In this document: piece by piece, positions 1 to 7,582 of the stretch
Numbering within the stretch: the first letter of the stretch is position 1
Layout: each line of letters opens with the position of its first letter
Assembly (NCBI GenBank): GCA_003151975.1
Contig: PLZD01000013.1
Coordinates: 1 to 38,032, forward strand
From: Elusimicrobiota bacterium
GTDB taxonomy: Bacteria > Elusimicrobiota > Elusimicrobia > UBA1565 > UBA9628
Reading direction: 5' to 3'
DNA: 38,032 nucleotides
Notes under the pieces: generated by a model
Database searches by the model: none
Told to the model about the DNA's origin: nothing
What the model saw: the letters and a program-made list of their open reading frames with translations, nothing else
Position numbers and translations under genes: made by a program

Positions 1-34
1 AAGCGGCTTTGAAACTCTTACAAGTCGATAGTGC

Positions 35-2251
35 CTAATCGACGAGCTCGGAGGGCTGGGCGAAGCGGTTCTTGGCTTCTCCCGCGGCCTTGAGGCCGAG
101 GTTTTCCGGGCGGTTCTTCTTCAGCAGCATGTGCGTGCGCAGATTTGGGTCGCCCTTGATCTCTTTGTTGATGTTCATCACGAGATCGGCCGTGACGTCC
201 TGCGGTTCGACGAGCTGCACGAGGACCTTCATCATGTCGTCGTAGGCGAGGTCGGATTTGCCCCGGCCGGACATCAACGCGACCATGGCCTGGGCGCGCG
301 CCTCGGGCGTGGCCGCCGCGCGCACGGCCGCGACGTCCTTAAGCAAGTCCGTGGCCTTCATGCAGACGCCGCGAATCCACTGCACGCCGTGGTCGTCGGT
401 GTTGAATTCCTTCTTGATCGCGTCACCGTCGACGGCCAGAGTTCCGTCTTTCTTGGCGCCGTTGTCGAGGATCCAGTTGACGACCTTGCGGTCCCAATCG
501 TCGACCAAGGTGTTGGCGAAGCTGCGCACGACGAGCTCGCCCGCGGAGTCGGCGATGGCGGCGACGGCTTTCTCGTTGAGGACCAAGGTGAAAGCCATGG
601 CGCCGTCGTGGTAGCTCGGATAAGCCGTGCTTGTCTGGCCGTGCGCCTGATGCGAGACGGTCGCGGGCTCGGGGGGCAGCAGGCGGTCGAGCGGCAATGA
701 AGTCTTTGGGTTGGGCGCGCCGCCCTTGGCGCCGATCATGCTTAGAATGCCGTTGATGTCGGCGGCCATGTCGCGGACGCCGTCGGAGTCCTTGCGCAGG
801 AAGCCTTCCTGCTGGATGTAGACGGCCTGCGGCGCGCTCGTCTTGCCATCCTTGTCCTTCAGAGAAAAGGCTTGAGCGCTCATCAGCTTGTTGTGCTTGA
901 CGAGCTGTCCCTTGATCGGGACGTCGAAGAGCCCGGTCGCGACGGTTTTCTCGGAACGGTAGATGTGGACCTCGCCGGCTTGGTCGTCGAGCCGGATGAT
1001 CTTGTCGTCGGCCAAGGTCGCGCCGCGGGCGTGATCGAACAAGAACGGAAGCATCAGATGCAAAGTGCTGGCGTCGGTGTGGTTGATGTCGAGGCCCGGG
1101 AAGTTCGCTGGACGCTTAAAGGCCGAGACCTGCTCCTTTTCGAGATCTTTGAAGTCGTTTTGGGCGCGCGCCGCGCTCGCCTGAAGGTTGACCATCCGCT
1201 GGGCCATCTTCAACAGCGTCACGAAGTCGCCCTTGAGCACAGTCGCCAGCTCCTCCATGTCCTGGGGATTCTTCGGGTCGAGTATGAACTCCATCATGAG
1301 CTGCTGGCCGTCGGAGGTCGTGAAGACGAGGCCGATGTTCTCCGTCAGGTAGTGCGAGATCTGATTGGTCAGCGCGCTGTCGAGGACCTTGATCAGGATG
1401 TTGGCCGGCGCCGTGAACACGTGGATGGCGGGATACACGGCGACGATAGCGCCCGACTTGTTGTGGATTCGGGCGTGGGATATGCGAAAGCGAAAGCGAA
1501 TCTTGTCCGAGGACATGCGGTAGACCGTCATCATGGCCGCGCCCGTCTGGCTGACGCCGAAGGAGATCACGGGAGTCGCGACCGCGCCGCTGGCCTCGGT
1601 GAAGGCCCGGCTCAGCGACTCGGCGTGGCCGATGGTGAGCACGGCCGGCAGCTTCCAAAGCTCGCCGACGCCCATCTCGGCCAGGCGCTCGGCCTTGAAC
1701 GGGAAGACGCTCTTCGAGTCGTTGAGCTTAAGCAGACGCCAGATCTCGTCGCACGAGTTCTGGGTCGGCATGGGGCGGATCACCTGCGAGGTCCCGTCAA
1801 AATGCGCGCCGATCCACAGGCCGAAAGTGTCCGCGCCGACTTCCTTGGTGAGCAGATTGTGGCCCAGGTCGAGGGAGACCTTCTGCGAGTCTTCGATGGC
1901 GACCTGATTGTTGGGCATCACGCGAAGCTGGCGCACGCCGTTGACGCCGAGGCCGCCGTAATCCGAGAGGCTGAAAGTATGGTTTAGGGGAATCTGGGCG
2001 TTTCGGCAGATTTGGTCGAGCACGTGGCTGCGCATGTCCTCGCCGAACTTGATCTGCTCGGCGCTGGAGAATCCGCCTTCCGAAGTCGTCGGGGCCGGGG
2101 TCGGCGCTCCGGGCTTGGGGGGCATGATCAAGTCGGTCGTCCAATCGCTCGCATCGTCGGGCGCCGGCGCGGGAGTTTCCGCCGCGCAGGGACGGGAGAC
2201 GATGGCGCCCAAAAGGAGGATCGGTACGATTTTGGCCAATGGGTTGATCAT
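35..2251 (-). CDS. Large secreted protein of unknown function (738 aa)
   Basis: I do not recognise this family. The N-terminus (MINPLAKIVPILLLGAIVSRPCAAE) is a Sec signal peptide, followed by a Pro/Ala-rich linker to about residue 65, so the mature protein should be periplasmic or surface-exposed. The rest looks globular, mixed alpha/beta, with few cysteines and no repeat or catalytic signature that I can name. The ATG at 2251 is supported by a TATAAT hexamer at 2258-2263 that leaves exactly 6 nt before the start, so the mRNA is probably leaderless. The stop lies close to the left edge of the window. It is the last of a run of extracytoplasmic proteins. Gene call secure; function unknown. Confidence 0.85.
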   Translation of the reverse strand: MINPLAKIVPILLLGAIVSRPCAAETPAPAPDDASDWTTDLIMPPKPGAPTPAPTTSEGGFSSAEQIKFGEDMRSHVLDQICRNAQIPLNHTFSLSDYGGLGVNGVRQLRVMPNNQVAIEDSQKVSLDLGHNLLTKEVGADTFGLWIGAHFDGTSQVIRPMPTQNSCDEIWRLLKLNDSKSVFPFKAERLAEMGVGELWKLPAVLTIGHAESLSRAFTEASGAVATPVISFGVSQTGAAMMTVYRMSSDKIRFRFRISHARIHNKSGAIVAVYPAIHVFTAPANILIKVLDSALTNQISHYLTENIGLVFTTSDGQQLMMEFILDPKNPQDMEELATVLKGDFVTLLKMAQRMVNLQASAARAQNDFKDLEKEQVSAFKRPANFPGLDINHTDASTLHLMLPFLFDHARGATLADDKIIRLDDQAGEVHIYRSEKTVATGLFDVPIKGQLVKHNKLMSAQAFSLKDKDGKTSAPQAVYIQQEGFLRKDSDGVRDMAADINGILSMIGAKGGAPNPKTSLPLDRLLPPEPATVSHQAHGQTSTAYPSYHDGAMAFTLVLNEKAVAAIADSAGELVVRSFANTLVDDWDRKVVNWILDNGAKKDGTLAVDGDAIKKEFNTDDHGVQWIRGVCMKATDLLKDVAAVRAAATPEARAQAMVALMSGRGKSDLAYDDMMKVLVQLVEPQDVTADLVMNINKEIKGDPNLRTHMLLKKNRPENLGLKAAGEAKNRFAQPSELVD

Positions 2252-2257
2252 TACGAT

Positions 2258-2263
2258 ATTATA
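2258..2263 (-). promoter_or_regulatory. -10 element, predicted leaderless promoter of the 738-aa gene
   Basis: Minus-strand TATAAT, followed by 6 nt (ATCGTA) and the ATG at 2251. Transcription would start at or next to the start codon. No convincing -35 is visible and no Shine-Dalgarno sequence precedes the ATG. Confidence 0.6.
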
Positions 2264-2321
2264 AGAGGAAAGGAACGCGCTGTAGAGGGCACAAGTGCCT
2301 ACGGCCTAGGGGACTTTGGTC

Positions 2322-3365
2322 CTATTCGCGGCGAGTGAATTCGGAGACGATTCGCTTCACATGCGCGGCGAAGTCCTTGCAGCGCTTTTGCCCGGCTGGC
2401 GAGCGGATGATGGCGAGATCGCGCTCCGCGGCGGCGAGCTGGGCTTTGGCGCGGGCCAACGCCTTCGGGCTCTTGAGCCGATCGAGGCGTTCCTGAAGCT
2501 CGTCGATCTCCTGCTCCATTTCGCCTGCGAGCTCGTCGAAATCCGCGCCGGCGAGCAGAATCTTGTCCGGCAGCTGGCTGGACATCCAGGCGGCGTAGGC
2601 GTCGGGACCTTTGCGCAGTTCCCGCTCGGCCGCATTAGAAAAGCCGCCGCGGTCCTTGCGCGCCACGCCGAGCTCATCGAGGACCTTCAGCGTGATCACG
2701 TGGGCCTCGAGCTCCATCTCCAGCGACTCGGCGGGTATGTTGCGCGTGTGCTGGAGCACGTGCACGAGTTCATGCACGAGCGTGGCCGCCGCTTCCTTGA
2801 TGTCGCGCGCGGCGACCTCGCTGTTCAGATAGAGGACGCGGTCGATGTAGTCGTACTCGCCGTAGTTGTTGCCCAGCGGCCGCAGGACGACCGGCACGCG
2901 CTCGCCGCTTTGACGCGCCAGGCGCTCCGCCTTGCGCAGGACCTCGCGCGCCGTGGGGGATTCCCACGCGGCCGCGACCACCTCAGCGACGGTGGCGGCC
3001 TGCCGGGCCTTCGGCGTCTCAAGAAAATCGCCGGGAGCCCCGGCGGAAAGTTGTCCGGTCCAAAATGTTTGAAGCGTGATCGCGGGGTCCGGCGCGCCGG
3101 GCGCCGGGGAATTGACGGCCGCGGTCAACGCGTCGAGCTGCAGAAAGGACTCGATGCGCGGCGGCGCGCCCGGGGCGGGCTGGGCGATCGGAATGGAAGC
3201 TAAGCTTTGCAGCAAGGGCGCAAGCTCCAACGAACGCAAAGGCGGCTGTTGTTGTATGGGAGAATTCAGAGGCAGGACGGCTCCCAAGTCCGGCATCTTG
3301 GGCACGTCGTGAAAATCGGCCGCCGAAATCCTCGCGGCCACAAAAAGCACGGCTATGATCCTCAC
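2322..3365 (-). CDS. Secreted HExxH metalloprotease-like protein (347 aa)
   Basis: The mature region contains TLVHELVHVLQHTRN, an HExxH zinc motif (HELVH), followed by glutamates (SLEMELEAH) that could supply the third ligand, as in gluzincin-type peptidases. This suggests a periplasmic zinc peptidase or an inactive relative. Near the C-terminus is a charged, probably coiled-coil stretch (EMEQEIDELQERLDRL). An upstream in-frame ATG would overlap the divergent cyclophilin gene. I prefer the GTG at 3365 because it directly begins a hydrophobic signal peptide (VRIIAVLFVAARISAAD) and lies exactly 6 nt after a TATACT box, matching other starts here. Specific family not recognised; substrate unknown. 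Confidence 0.75.
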   Translation of the reverse strand: MRIIAVLFVAARISAADFHDVPKMPDLGAVLPLNSPIQQQPPLRSLELAPLLQSLASIPIAQPAPGAPPRIESFLQLDALTAAVNSPAPGAPDPAITLQTFWTGQLSAGAPGDFLETPKARQAATVAEVVAAAWESPTAREVLRKAERLARQSGERVPVVLRPLGNNYGEYDYIDRVLYLNSEVAARDIKEAAATLVHELVHVLQHTRNIPAESLEMELEAHVITLKVLDELGVARKDRGGFSNAAERELRKGPDAYAAWMSSQLPDKILLAGADFDELAGEMEQEIDELQERLDRLKSPKALARAKAQLAAAERDLAIIRSPAGQKRCKDFAAHVKRIVSEFTRRE

Positions 3366-3371
3366 GCGCAA

Positions 3372-3377
3372 AGTATA
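3372..3377 (-). promoter_or_regulatory. -10 element, predicted leaderless promoter of the HExxH gene
   Basis: Minus-strand TATACT followed by TTGCGC (6 nt) and the GTG start at 3365. This spacing decides the start codon over the longer reading frame, which extends back across the divergent gene. Confidence 0.6.
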
Positions 3378-3460
3378 GACTTTCGCCGCCAGAAATCGCT
3401 TCCCGAAAGTCCCATCAAAGCTTGAGGCAAAAGGCCTACCGCTGCGGCCGCGAAATCTGT

Positions 3461-3466
3461 TAGACT
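3461..3466 (+). promoter_or_regulatory. -10 element, predicted leaderless promoter of the cyclophilin gene
   Basis: TAGACT followed by CGAACC (6 nt) and ATG at 3473. No Shine-Dalgarno sequence is present between the hexamer and the start. It is divergent to the promoter at 3372-3377. Confidence 0.5.
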
Positions 3467-3472
3467 CGAACC

Positions 3473-4201
3473 ATGAAAAATAGAATTTCGACTTTGGTCT
3501 GTTGTCTCTCGTTGTTGTCCCTGGTTTCGGGCTGCAAGCCCAAGGCGACGCCGGCCGACCAGGGCCAGCCGCAGGCCGTAGCACCCGCGGCCGCTCCCGC
3601 CGCGGCGCCTGCCGCCTCCGGGGCCTCCGCCGGGCTGATGGATCCGTCGAAGGCCGTCGAGCAGGCTCCGGCCGTCTTCAAGGCGCGCTTCACGACGACC
3701 AAAGGCGATTTCGTCGTCGAGGTTCACCGCGACTGGGCTCCCAACGGCGCCGACCGCTTTTATAATCTCGTCAAAGTGGGCTTCTTCGACGGCGTCTCGT
3801 TCTTTCGGAACATGGCCGGCTTCATGGTCCAGTTCGGCATCCACGGCAATCCCGCGGTCATGGCGCATTGGCGCGGAGCCGCGATCCCGGACGATCCCGC
3901 GAGCGGCCACTCCAACCAGCGCGGCATGCTGACGTTCGCGATGGCGGGGCCCAACACGCGCACGACCCAGCTCTTCGTCAACTTCGGCAACAACGCCGGC
4001 CTCGACAACCAAGGCTTTCCGCCCTTCGGAAAGATCGTCTCCGGAATGGAAATCGTGGATTCACTCTACAACGGCTACGGCGAGGGCGCCCCTTCCGGCA
4101 TGGGCCCCGATCAGGGCCGCCTCCAAATGGAGGGCAACGCCTACCTCCAGAAAGAGTTCCCGAAGCTCGATTCCGTCAAGACCGCGAAGCTCGAGCCTTA
4201 A
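3473..4201 (+). CDS. Cyclophilin-type peptidyl-prolyl isomerase lipoprotein
   Basis: Residues 1-21 form a lipoprotein signal ending in the lipobox LVSGC, so the protein is membrane-anchored outside the cytoplasm. An Ala/Pro-rich linker runs to about residue 60, then a cyclophilin domain: FFRNMAGFMVQFG corresponds to the FHRVIPGFMIQ active-site strand and keeps the catalytic Arg; RGMLTFAMAGPNTRTTQLFVN and PFGKIVSGMEIVD are the other family motifs. Cyclophilins catalyse cis-trans isomerisation of X-Pro bonds, here presumably of periplasmic or outer-membrane proteins. It converges with the papain-family gene, the two stops being 3 bp apart. Family assignment firm; clients unknown. Confidence 0.93.
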   Translation: MKNRISTLVCCLSLLSLVSGCKPKATPADQGQPQAVAPAAAPAAAPAASGASAGLMDPSKAVEQAPAVFKARFTTTKGDFVVEVHRDWAPNGADRFYNLVKVGFFDGVSFFRNMAGFMVQFGIHGNPAVMAHWRGAAIPDDPASGHSNQRGMLTFAMAGPNTRTTQLFVNFGNNAGLDNQGFPPFGKIVSGMEIVDSLYNGYGEGAPSGMGPDQGRLQMEGNAYLQKEFPKLDSVKTAKLEP

Positions 4202-4204
4202 GCC

Positions 4205-5263
4205 TCATTTGTCGGCCGGCGTGCGGACGGTGACGACCGAGTAGACTCGGCAGAGCTTCGTCAGCGGCACCTCGGGGTTGTCTCCTCCCCACGAGTTGCG
4301 CGTCTCGAAGCGCAGGCCTTCCTTTGGATCGTCGCGGAAAGCCACGAGCGAGAAGGCGTGGTTGGCGTCGTCCTTGGCATCTTCCTGGCCCCACTCCTTT
4401 AATCCCGCCAAGCTCATCGAGACGGAAACCGGGCGCTCCGCCGTGAGCTCTCCGAGGATGGCCGCCTTCTGCTTGGCGGCCGTCTTGGCGCAGTCTTCGG
4501 TCGAGGTGGTCTTGGCTTTCTGGCCCAGGTAGTCGAAGCTCTGTGATTTGACCTTGAAGCCGGAGATCTTCGCTTTGATCTTCGCGCGTTCGGCGTCGAG
4601 GGCGGGATCGTTGCCGCTCAAGAATCGCGCGATGATCTTTTTGGCGGTCGGCTCTTGCTGGAGCTCGGCCCAATGCGTGCGCGGATTGTAGAGGAGCTTT
4701 ACGTACCAGGGCTGGCTCTGATAATCCTTTTCCAGGCCCTCGAGTGTCTTCTGCTCCGCGTCGCGGTAGCGGACGTAGCGGTCGACGAAATCCTTGTACT
4801 TAAGGCTCGTCGCGACTCCGTTGTCGAGCGCGTAATTGATGTCTCCGGCGACGTCGTTGCCCTCCGAGAGCTCGCACTTGCCCGTCGCGCAGAACTTGTT
4901 ATAGAGATCTTTGCTTAGAACCGTGCGGCGGATGAAGACGTCGGCCTCGGACAGCGCGACGTGCTCTCCGTGCGCCCTGAAGTACGCGGCCTCCAGGATC
5001 GACACGGAGCTGAAGGCGTGGCAGGAACCGACGCTGCATTGATTGCGCTGGGCCGGGTCCGGAAACTGCGGCATCGTGTCGACGCGATGCTCGCTGGTCG
5101 TCGCCCAGACCGGCTTGGCCCCCGCCGCGGGGGGAGCCGCTTGCGCGCTGACGTCGCCAGGCGTGATGTCCTTGAGCTCGTCGGCGCGGGCGACGCCCGC
5201 GACGGCGAGAAACGAGGCGGCGATGAGCGGGAGGGCGATGCGGCGAGGGGTTTTGTGTGCCAT
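4205..5263 (-). CDS. Papain-family (C1) cysteine protease, secreted
   Basis: A signal peptide (MAHKTPRRIALPLIAASFLAVAGVARAD) precedes a C1-type peptidase core. The active-site cysteine is in NQCSVGSCHAFSSVSILEAA, corresponding to papain QGxCGSCWAFS with Trp replaced by His. The catalytic His is in NHAFSLVAFRDD and the Asn motif is RNSWGGDN. About 200 residues separate Cys and His, longer than in papain, suggesting an inserted helical segment (residues about 120-240). The start at 5263 is supported by TTGACA-17-TATCCT ending 6 nt before the ATG, so the transcript is probably leaderless. Substrate unknown; the neighbouring HtrA protease suggests a role in envelope proteolysis, which is inference. 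Confidence 0.88.
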   Translation of the reverse strand: MAHKTPRRIALPLIAASFLAVAGVARADELKDITPGDVSAQAAPPAAGAKPVWATTSEHRVDTMPQFPDPAQRNQCSVGSCHAFSSVSILEAAYFRAHGEHVALSEADVFIRRTVLSKDLYNKFCATGKCELSEGNDVAGDINYALDNGVATSLKYKDFVDRYVRYRDAEQKTLEGLEKDYQSQPWYVKLLYNPRTHWAELQQEPTAKKIIARFLSGNDPALDAERAKIKAKISGFKVKSQSFDYLGQKAKTTSTEDCAKTAAKQKAAILGELTAERPVSVSMSLAGLKEWGQEDAKDDANHAFSLVAFRDDPKEGLRFETRNSWGGDNPEVPLTKLCRVYSVVTVRTPADK

Positions 5264-5269
5264 GGGGCT

Positions 5270-5298
5270 AGGATAGACCCAGCCCCTGGCGGTGTCAA
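5270..5298 (-). promoter_or_regulatory. Sigma-70-like promoter, leaderless, of the C1 protease gene
   Basis: Minus-strand TTGACA (5293-5298), 17-bp spacer, TATCCT (5270-5275), then AGCCCC (6 nt) and ATG. It is the clearest canonical -35/-10 pair in the window and calibrates where transcription starts for the other 6-nt cases. Confidence 0.75.
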
Positions 5299-5328
5299 GA
5301 GTACGAAAGGCCCAATAGTTCGGGGCCC

Positions 5329-5358
5329 AAAAGACCTAGACGCCTTCGGCGCGTCTAG
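5329..5358 (-). terminator. Rho-independent terminator of the HtrA-like gene
   Basis: Inverted repeat CTAGACGC (5336-5343) / GCGTCTAG (5351-5358) overlaps the stop codon; on the minus strand it is followed by a short T4 tract (5329-5332). The loop contains CCGAAGG. The T tract is short, so efficiency is uncertain. Confidence 0.6.
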
Positions 5359-6686
5359 TTGCCGCCGTCTTCGTCGTCCTTGGCGGCGTTGGCCTTGTCG
5401 TCGGGCAGGTCCTTGGGCTCTTTCTCGACGGTAATGGTGACGGCGACGTCTTTGCCGCCGCGCGTCACGACGAGCTCGACGCTCTCGCCCGGGTCCTTCG
5501 CCTTGACGGCCTGGGAGACCTGGAACATCGCGGTCTGAGGATTGGCGGCGATGTCCTTGCCGCCGGCGCGCTTGATCACGTCTCCCGCCTTAAGACCGGC
5601 CTTCTCAGCGGGACCGCCCTTGGCGACGGAGTCGACGGCGACCTTATCGCGGTCCTGGCCCTTGCCCGCGCCGAAGACGATGCCGACGTAGCCGACGTCG
5701 ATGGCGCCGGTGCGCACGTACTGCTTAAGCGCGCGCTTGATGCTGTTGGATTCGATGGCAAAGCCCAAGCCCGAGGAACCGCCGGACTGGCTCAAGATCT
5801 GCGTGTCCATGCCCAGCACCTCGGCCTTCGCCTCGTCGGTGCGGTGGATCAGCGGGCCGCCCGAGTTGCCGGGGTTGATCGCCGCGTCGGTCTGAATGTA
5901 GGCGACATAGGGATTGTCGAGCGTCACGTGCGCGGCGCTGACGATGCCCTTGGTCGTGGTGAGGTTGAGTCCCATGGGAAAGCCCATCGCCCAGACGTCC
6001 TCGCCCTCGGCGGCCTGGTCGCTGTCGCCTAGAACGAGCGTCGACCACGCCTTGCCGTCCTTGCGACGGGCGGGAATCTTAAGGAAAGCCACGTCCATGC
6101 CGCGCTTGCCGACCGCGCCGATCTCGGCGATCATATCGGAGGCGTCGGGGTTGTGCGCGAAGGCGTCGTCGGAGAGCTTGATGTGCAGGGTCGGCTTGGC
6201 GCCCATTTTCTTCTGTACTTCGTCGGCCGCGTTGACGACGTGCGCGTTGGTGATGGCCATGACGCCGCCGTTGGGAGCGTTGATGATAAAGCCGGTGCCC
6301 GAGGCCACTCCGCTCAAGACGGGAAGCTTGTCGCGCGAGACGCGCGGGAGCTTCTTCTTCGCCTTGGCCTCCATGTCCTTGATCTCCTCGGGAGTCATTT
6401 CGCCGAGCATGCCGCGCGTCATGGGGTCGAGCTGCGAGCTGTCGATGGGCAGATCGGCGTCCTTGACCTCGTCCCACTTGATCACGACGAGAATTTCGAT
6501 GATGGCGGACTTGACCTCGGAGACCATGCGAGTCGTCGGCGTGTGATCGGGCAGGCCCGCGTCGGATGCGTGAAATTTGAAGCCGCTCAAGTTGAGGGCG
6601 GAAGAGCCCTTGCTTCCGTCGAAGCTCTGGGCCCAGGCTCCGGAGGCGATCAGAATGATGGCGGCGGCGAGGTGAGAGGTTTTCAT
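5355..6686 (-). CDS. HtrA/DegP-type serine protease with PDZ domain
   Basis: A signal peptide (MKTSHLAAAIILIASGAWAQS) targets it to the periplasm. The trypsin-like catalytic triad is visible: His in AITNAHVVNAADEV, Asp in GKRGMDVAFLKI, Ser in NPGNSGGPLIH. A single PDZ domain follows (VAVDSVAKGGPAEKAGLKAGDVIKRAGGKDI), with a charged C-terminal tail. At 443 aa with one PDZ it resembles DegS/HtrA forms more than two-PDZ DegP. Between the signal peptide and the protease lies an unusual insertion of about 90 residues containing a Lys-rich helix. A TACAAT box about 36 nt upstream and an AAGGAA Shine-Dalgarno show a normal leader here. Likely role: degradation of misfolded envelope proteins. Confidence 0.93.
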   Translation of the reverse strand: MKTSHLAAAIILIASGAWAQSFDGSKGSSALNLSGFKFHASDAGLPDHTPTTRMVSEVKSAIIEILVVIKWDEVKDADLPIDSSQLDPMTRGMLGEMTPEEIKDMEAKAKKKLPRVSRDKLPVLSGVASGTGFIINAPNGGVMAITNAHVVNAADEVQKKMGAKPTLHIKLSDDAFAHNPDASDMIAEIGAVGKRGMDVAFLKIPARRKDGKAWSTLVLGDSDQAAEGEDVWAMGFPMGLNLTTTKGIVSAAHVTLDNPYVAYIQTDAAINPGNSGGPLIHRTDEAKAEVLGMDTQILSQSGGSSGLGFAIESNSIKRALKQYVRTGAIDVGYVGIVFGAGKGQDRDKVAVDSVAKGGPAEKAGLKAGDVIKRAGGKDIAANPQTAMFQVSQAVKAKDPGESVELVVTRGGKDVAVTITVEKEPKDLPDDKANAAKDDEDGGN

Positions 6687-6801
6687 TGTGGTTTCCTTGC
6701 GCTCATGTGGGAGCGATGCCTAATTGTAGCTTCCTCCCATAGGACCGTCGTGGGCCGATGGGGAAGAAAAGAACGGCTATTGGGCCCAAGCCCGATTAGG
6801 A

Positions 6802-7581
6802 CTATTTCTGGCAGACGGGGCAGTACATGCTGGTGCGGCCGGCGATCATCTGCCTTGTCGCTTTGAGGGAATGGCCGCACGCGCCCGTCTTGCGGCCGTA
6901 AACGGCGACCTGCTTCTGAAAGCCGCCCGGGCGGCCGAGCGGATCGAGGTAAGCGGAGTCGTCGAGCGTGCTGCCGCCGAGCTCGACGCCGAGCGCGATG
7001 ACGGTTTTGATCACTGAAACGAGCTTCTCGCATTGCGCTAGCGTGAGTCCGCCCGCCGCCTTGCCGGGGCGTATGCCGGCGGCAAAGAGAGCCTCGGTCG
7101 CGTAAATGTTGCCCAGGCCCGCCACGACGGCCTGATCCATGAGCATCGCCTTGATCGGGGCCTTTCTCTTTCTTAACGCCATGAACAGATAGCGAGCATC
7201 GAACTCCGCGCTCAGCGGCTCGGGGCCGAACTCGGGCAGCTCGCAGCCGACACGGCCGAAGCGGCGCGCGTCGTTGAAAGTGACGACTTCGCCTTCGACC
7301 GTGAACTGAAAGCGCGTGTGCGGGCCTTTGCCGCCGAGGATGATCCGGCCGGACATGCCGAGGTGCATGATGAGCTCGCGCCCAACGGAAAAGGAAAGGA
7401 TTAAATACTTTCCACGACGGCCTACCGCGACGATCGTCGCTCCGATCAGAGCGTCGAGCTGTGCTCGCGGCGGCGGGCGGTAAAACGTCGGGCGGCCGAT
7501 TTCGTAGGAAGTCAGCTTGCGTCCCTTGAGCCGCTCCTCGAGAACGCGGCGCACGGTCTCGACTTCGGGGAGTTCGGGCAT
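6802..7581 (-). CDS. mutM: Formamidopyrimidine-DNA glycosylase (Fpg)
   Basis: The N-terminus MPELPEVETVRRVLEE carries the catalytic Pro2-Glu3 of the Fpg/Nei family, which excises oxidised purines such as 8-oxoguanine and nicks the DNA backbone. Further motifs: GRRGKYLIL, LGMSGRI, GLGNIYATEALFAAGI (helix-two-turn-helix) and the C-terminal GRTSMYCPVCQK. The usual zinc finger has two CxxC pairs. Here the second pair (CPVC) is intact, but the first region reads TGACGHSL, with one Cys and a nearby His instead of CxxC, so zinc binding may be altered. At 259 aa the length is shorter than the usual 270. It is the last gene of a six-gene overlapped operon, 1 nt after the beta-lactamase-like gene. Confidence 0.95.
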   Translation of the reverse strand: MPELPEVETVRRVLEERLKGRKLTSYEIGRPTFYRPPPRAQLDALIGATIVAVGRRGKYLILSFSVGRELIMHLGMSGRIILGGKGPHTRFQFTVEGEVVTFNDARRFGRVGCELPEFGPEPLSAEFDARYLFMALRKRKAPIKAMLMDQAVVAGLGNIYATEALFAAGIRPGKAAGGLTLAQCEKLVSVIKTVIALGVELGGSTLDDSAYLDPLGRPGGFQKQVAVYGRKTGACGHSLKATRQMIAGRTSMYCPVCQK

Positions 7582-7582
7582 C

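Noticed and set aside
872-1987. 371-codon plus-strand open frame opposite the 738-aa secreted protein
   Set aside because: It is the complement of a GC-rich gene; the amino-acid mix is His/Asp/Arg/Val heavy with no signal, domain or ribosome site.
2298-2335. Small hairpins (GGAC-CAAA-GTCC, GGCACTTGTGCC) after the HExxH gene stop
   Set aside because: Short stems with no T tract; could be chance in GC-rich DNA, so not listed as a terminator.
3366-3584. 73-residue N-terminal extension of the HExxH protein
   Set aside because: It would overlap the divergent cyclophilin gene and place the signal peptide internally; the TATACT box lies inside it.
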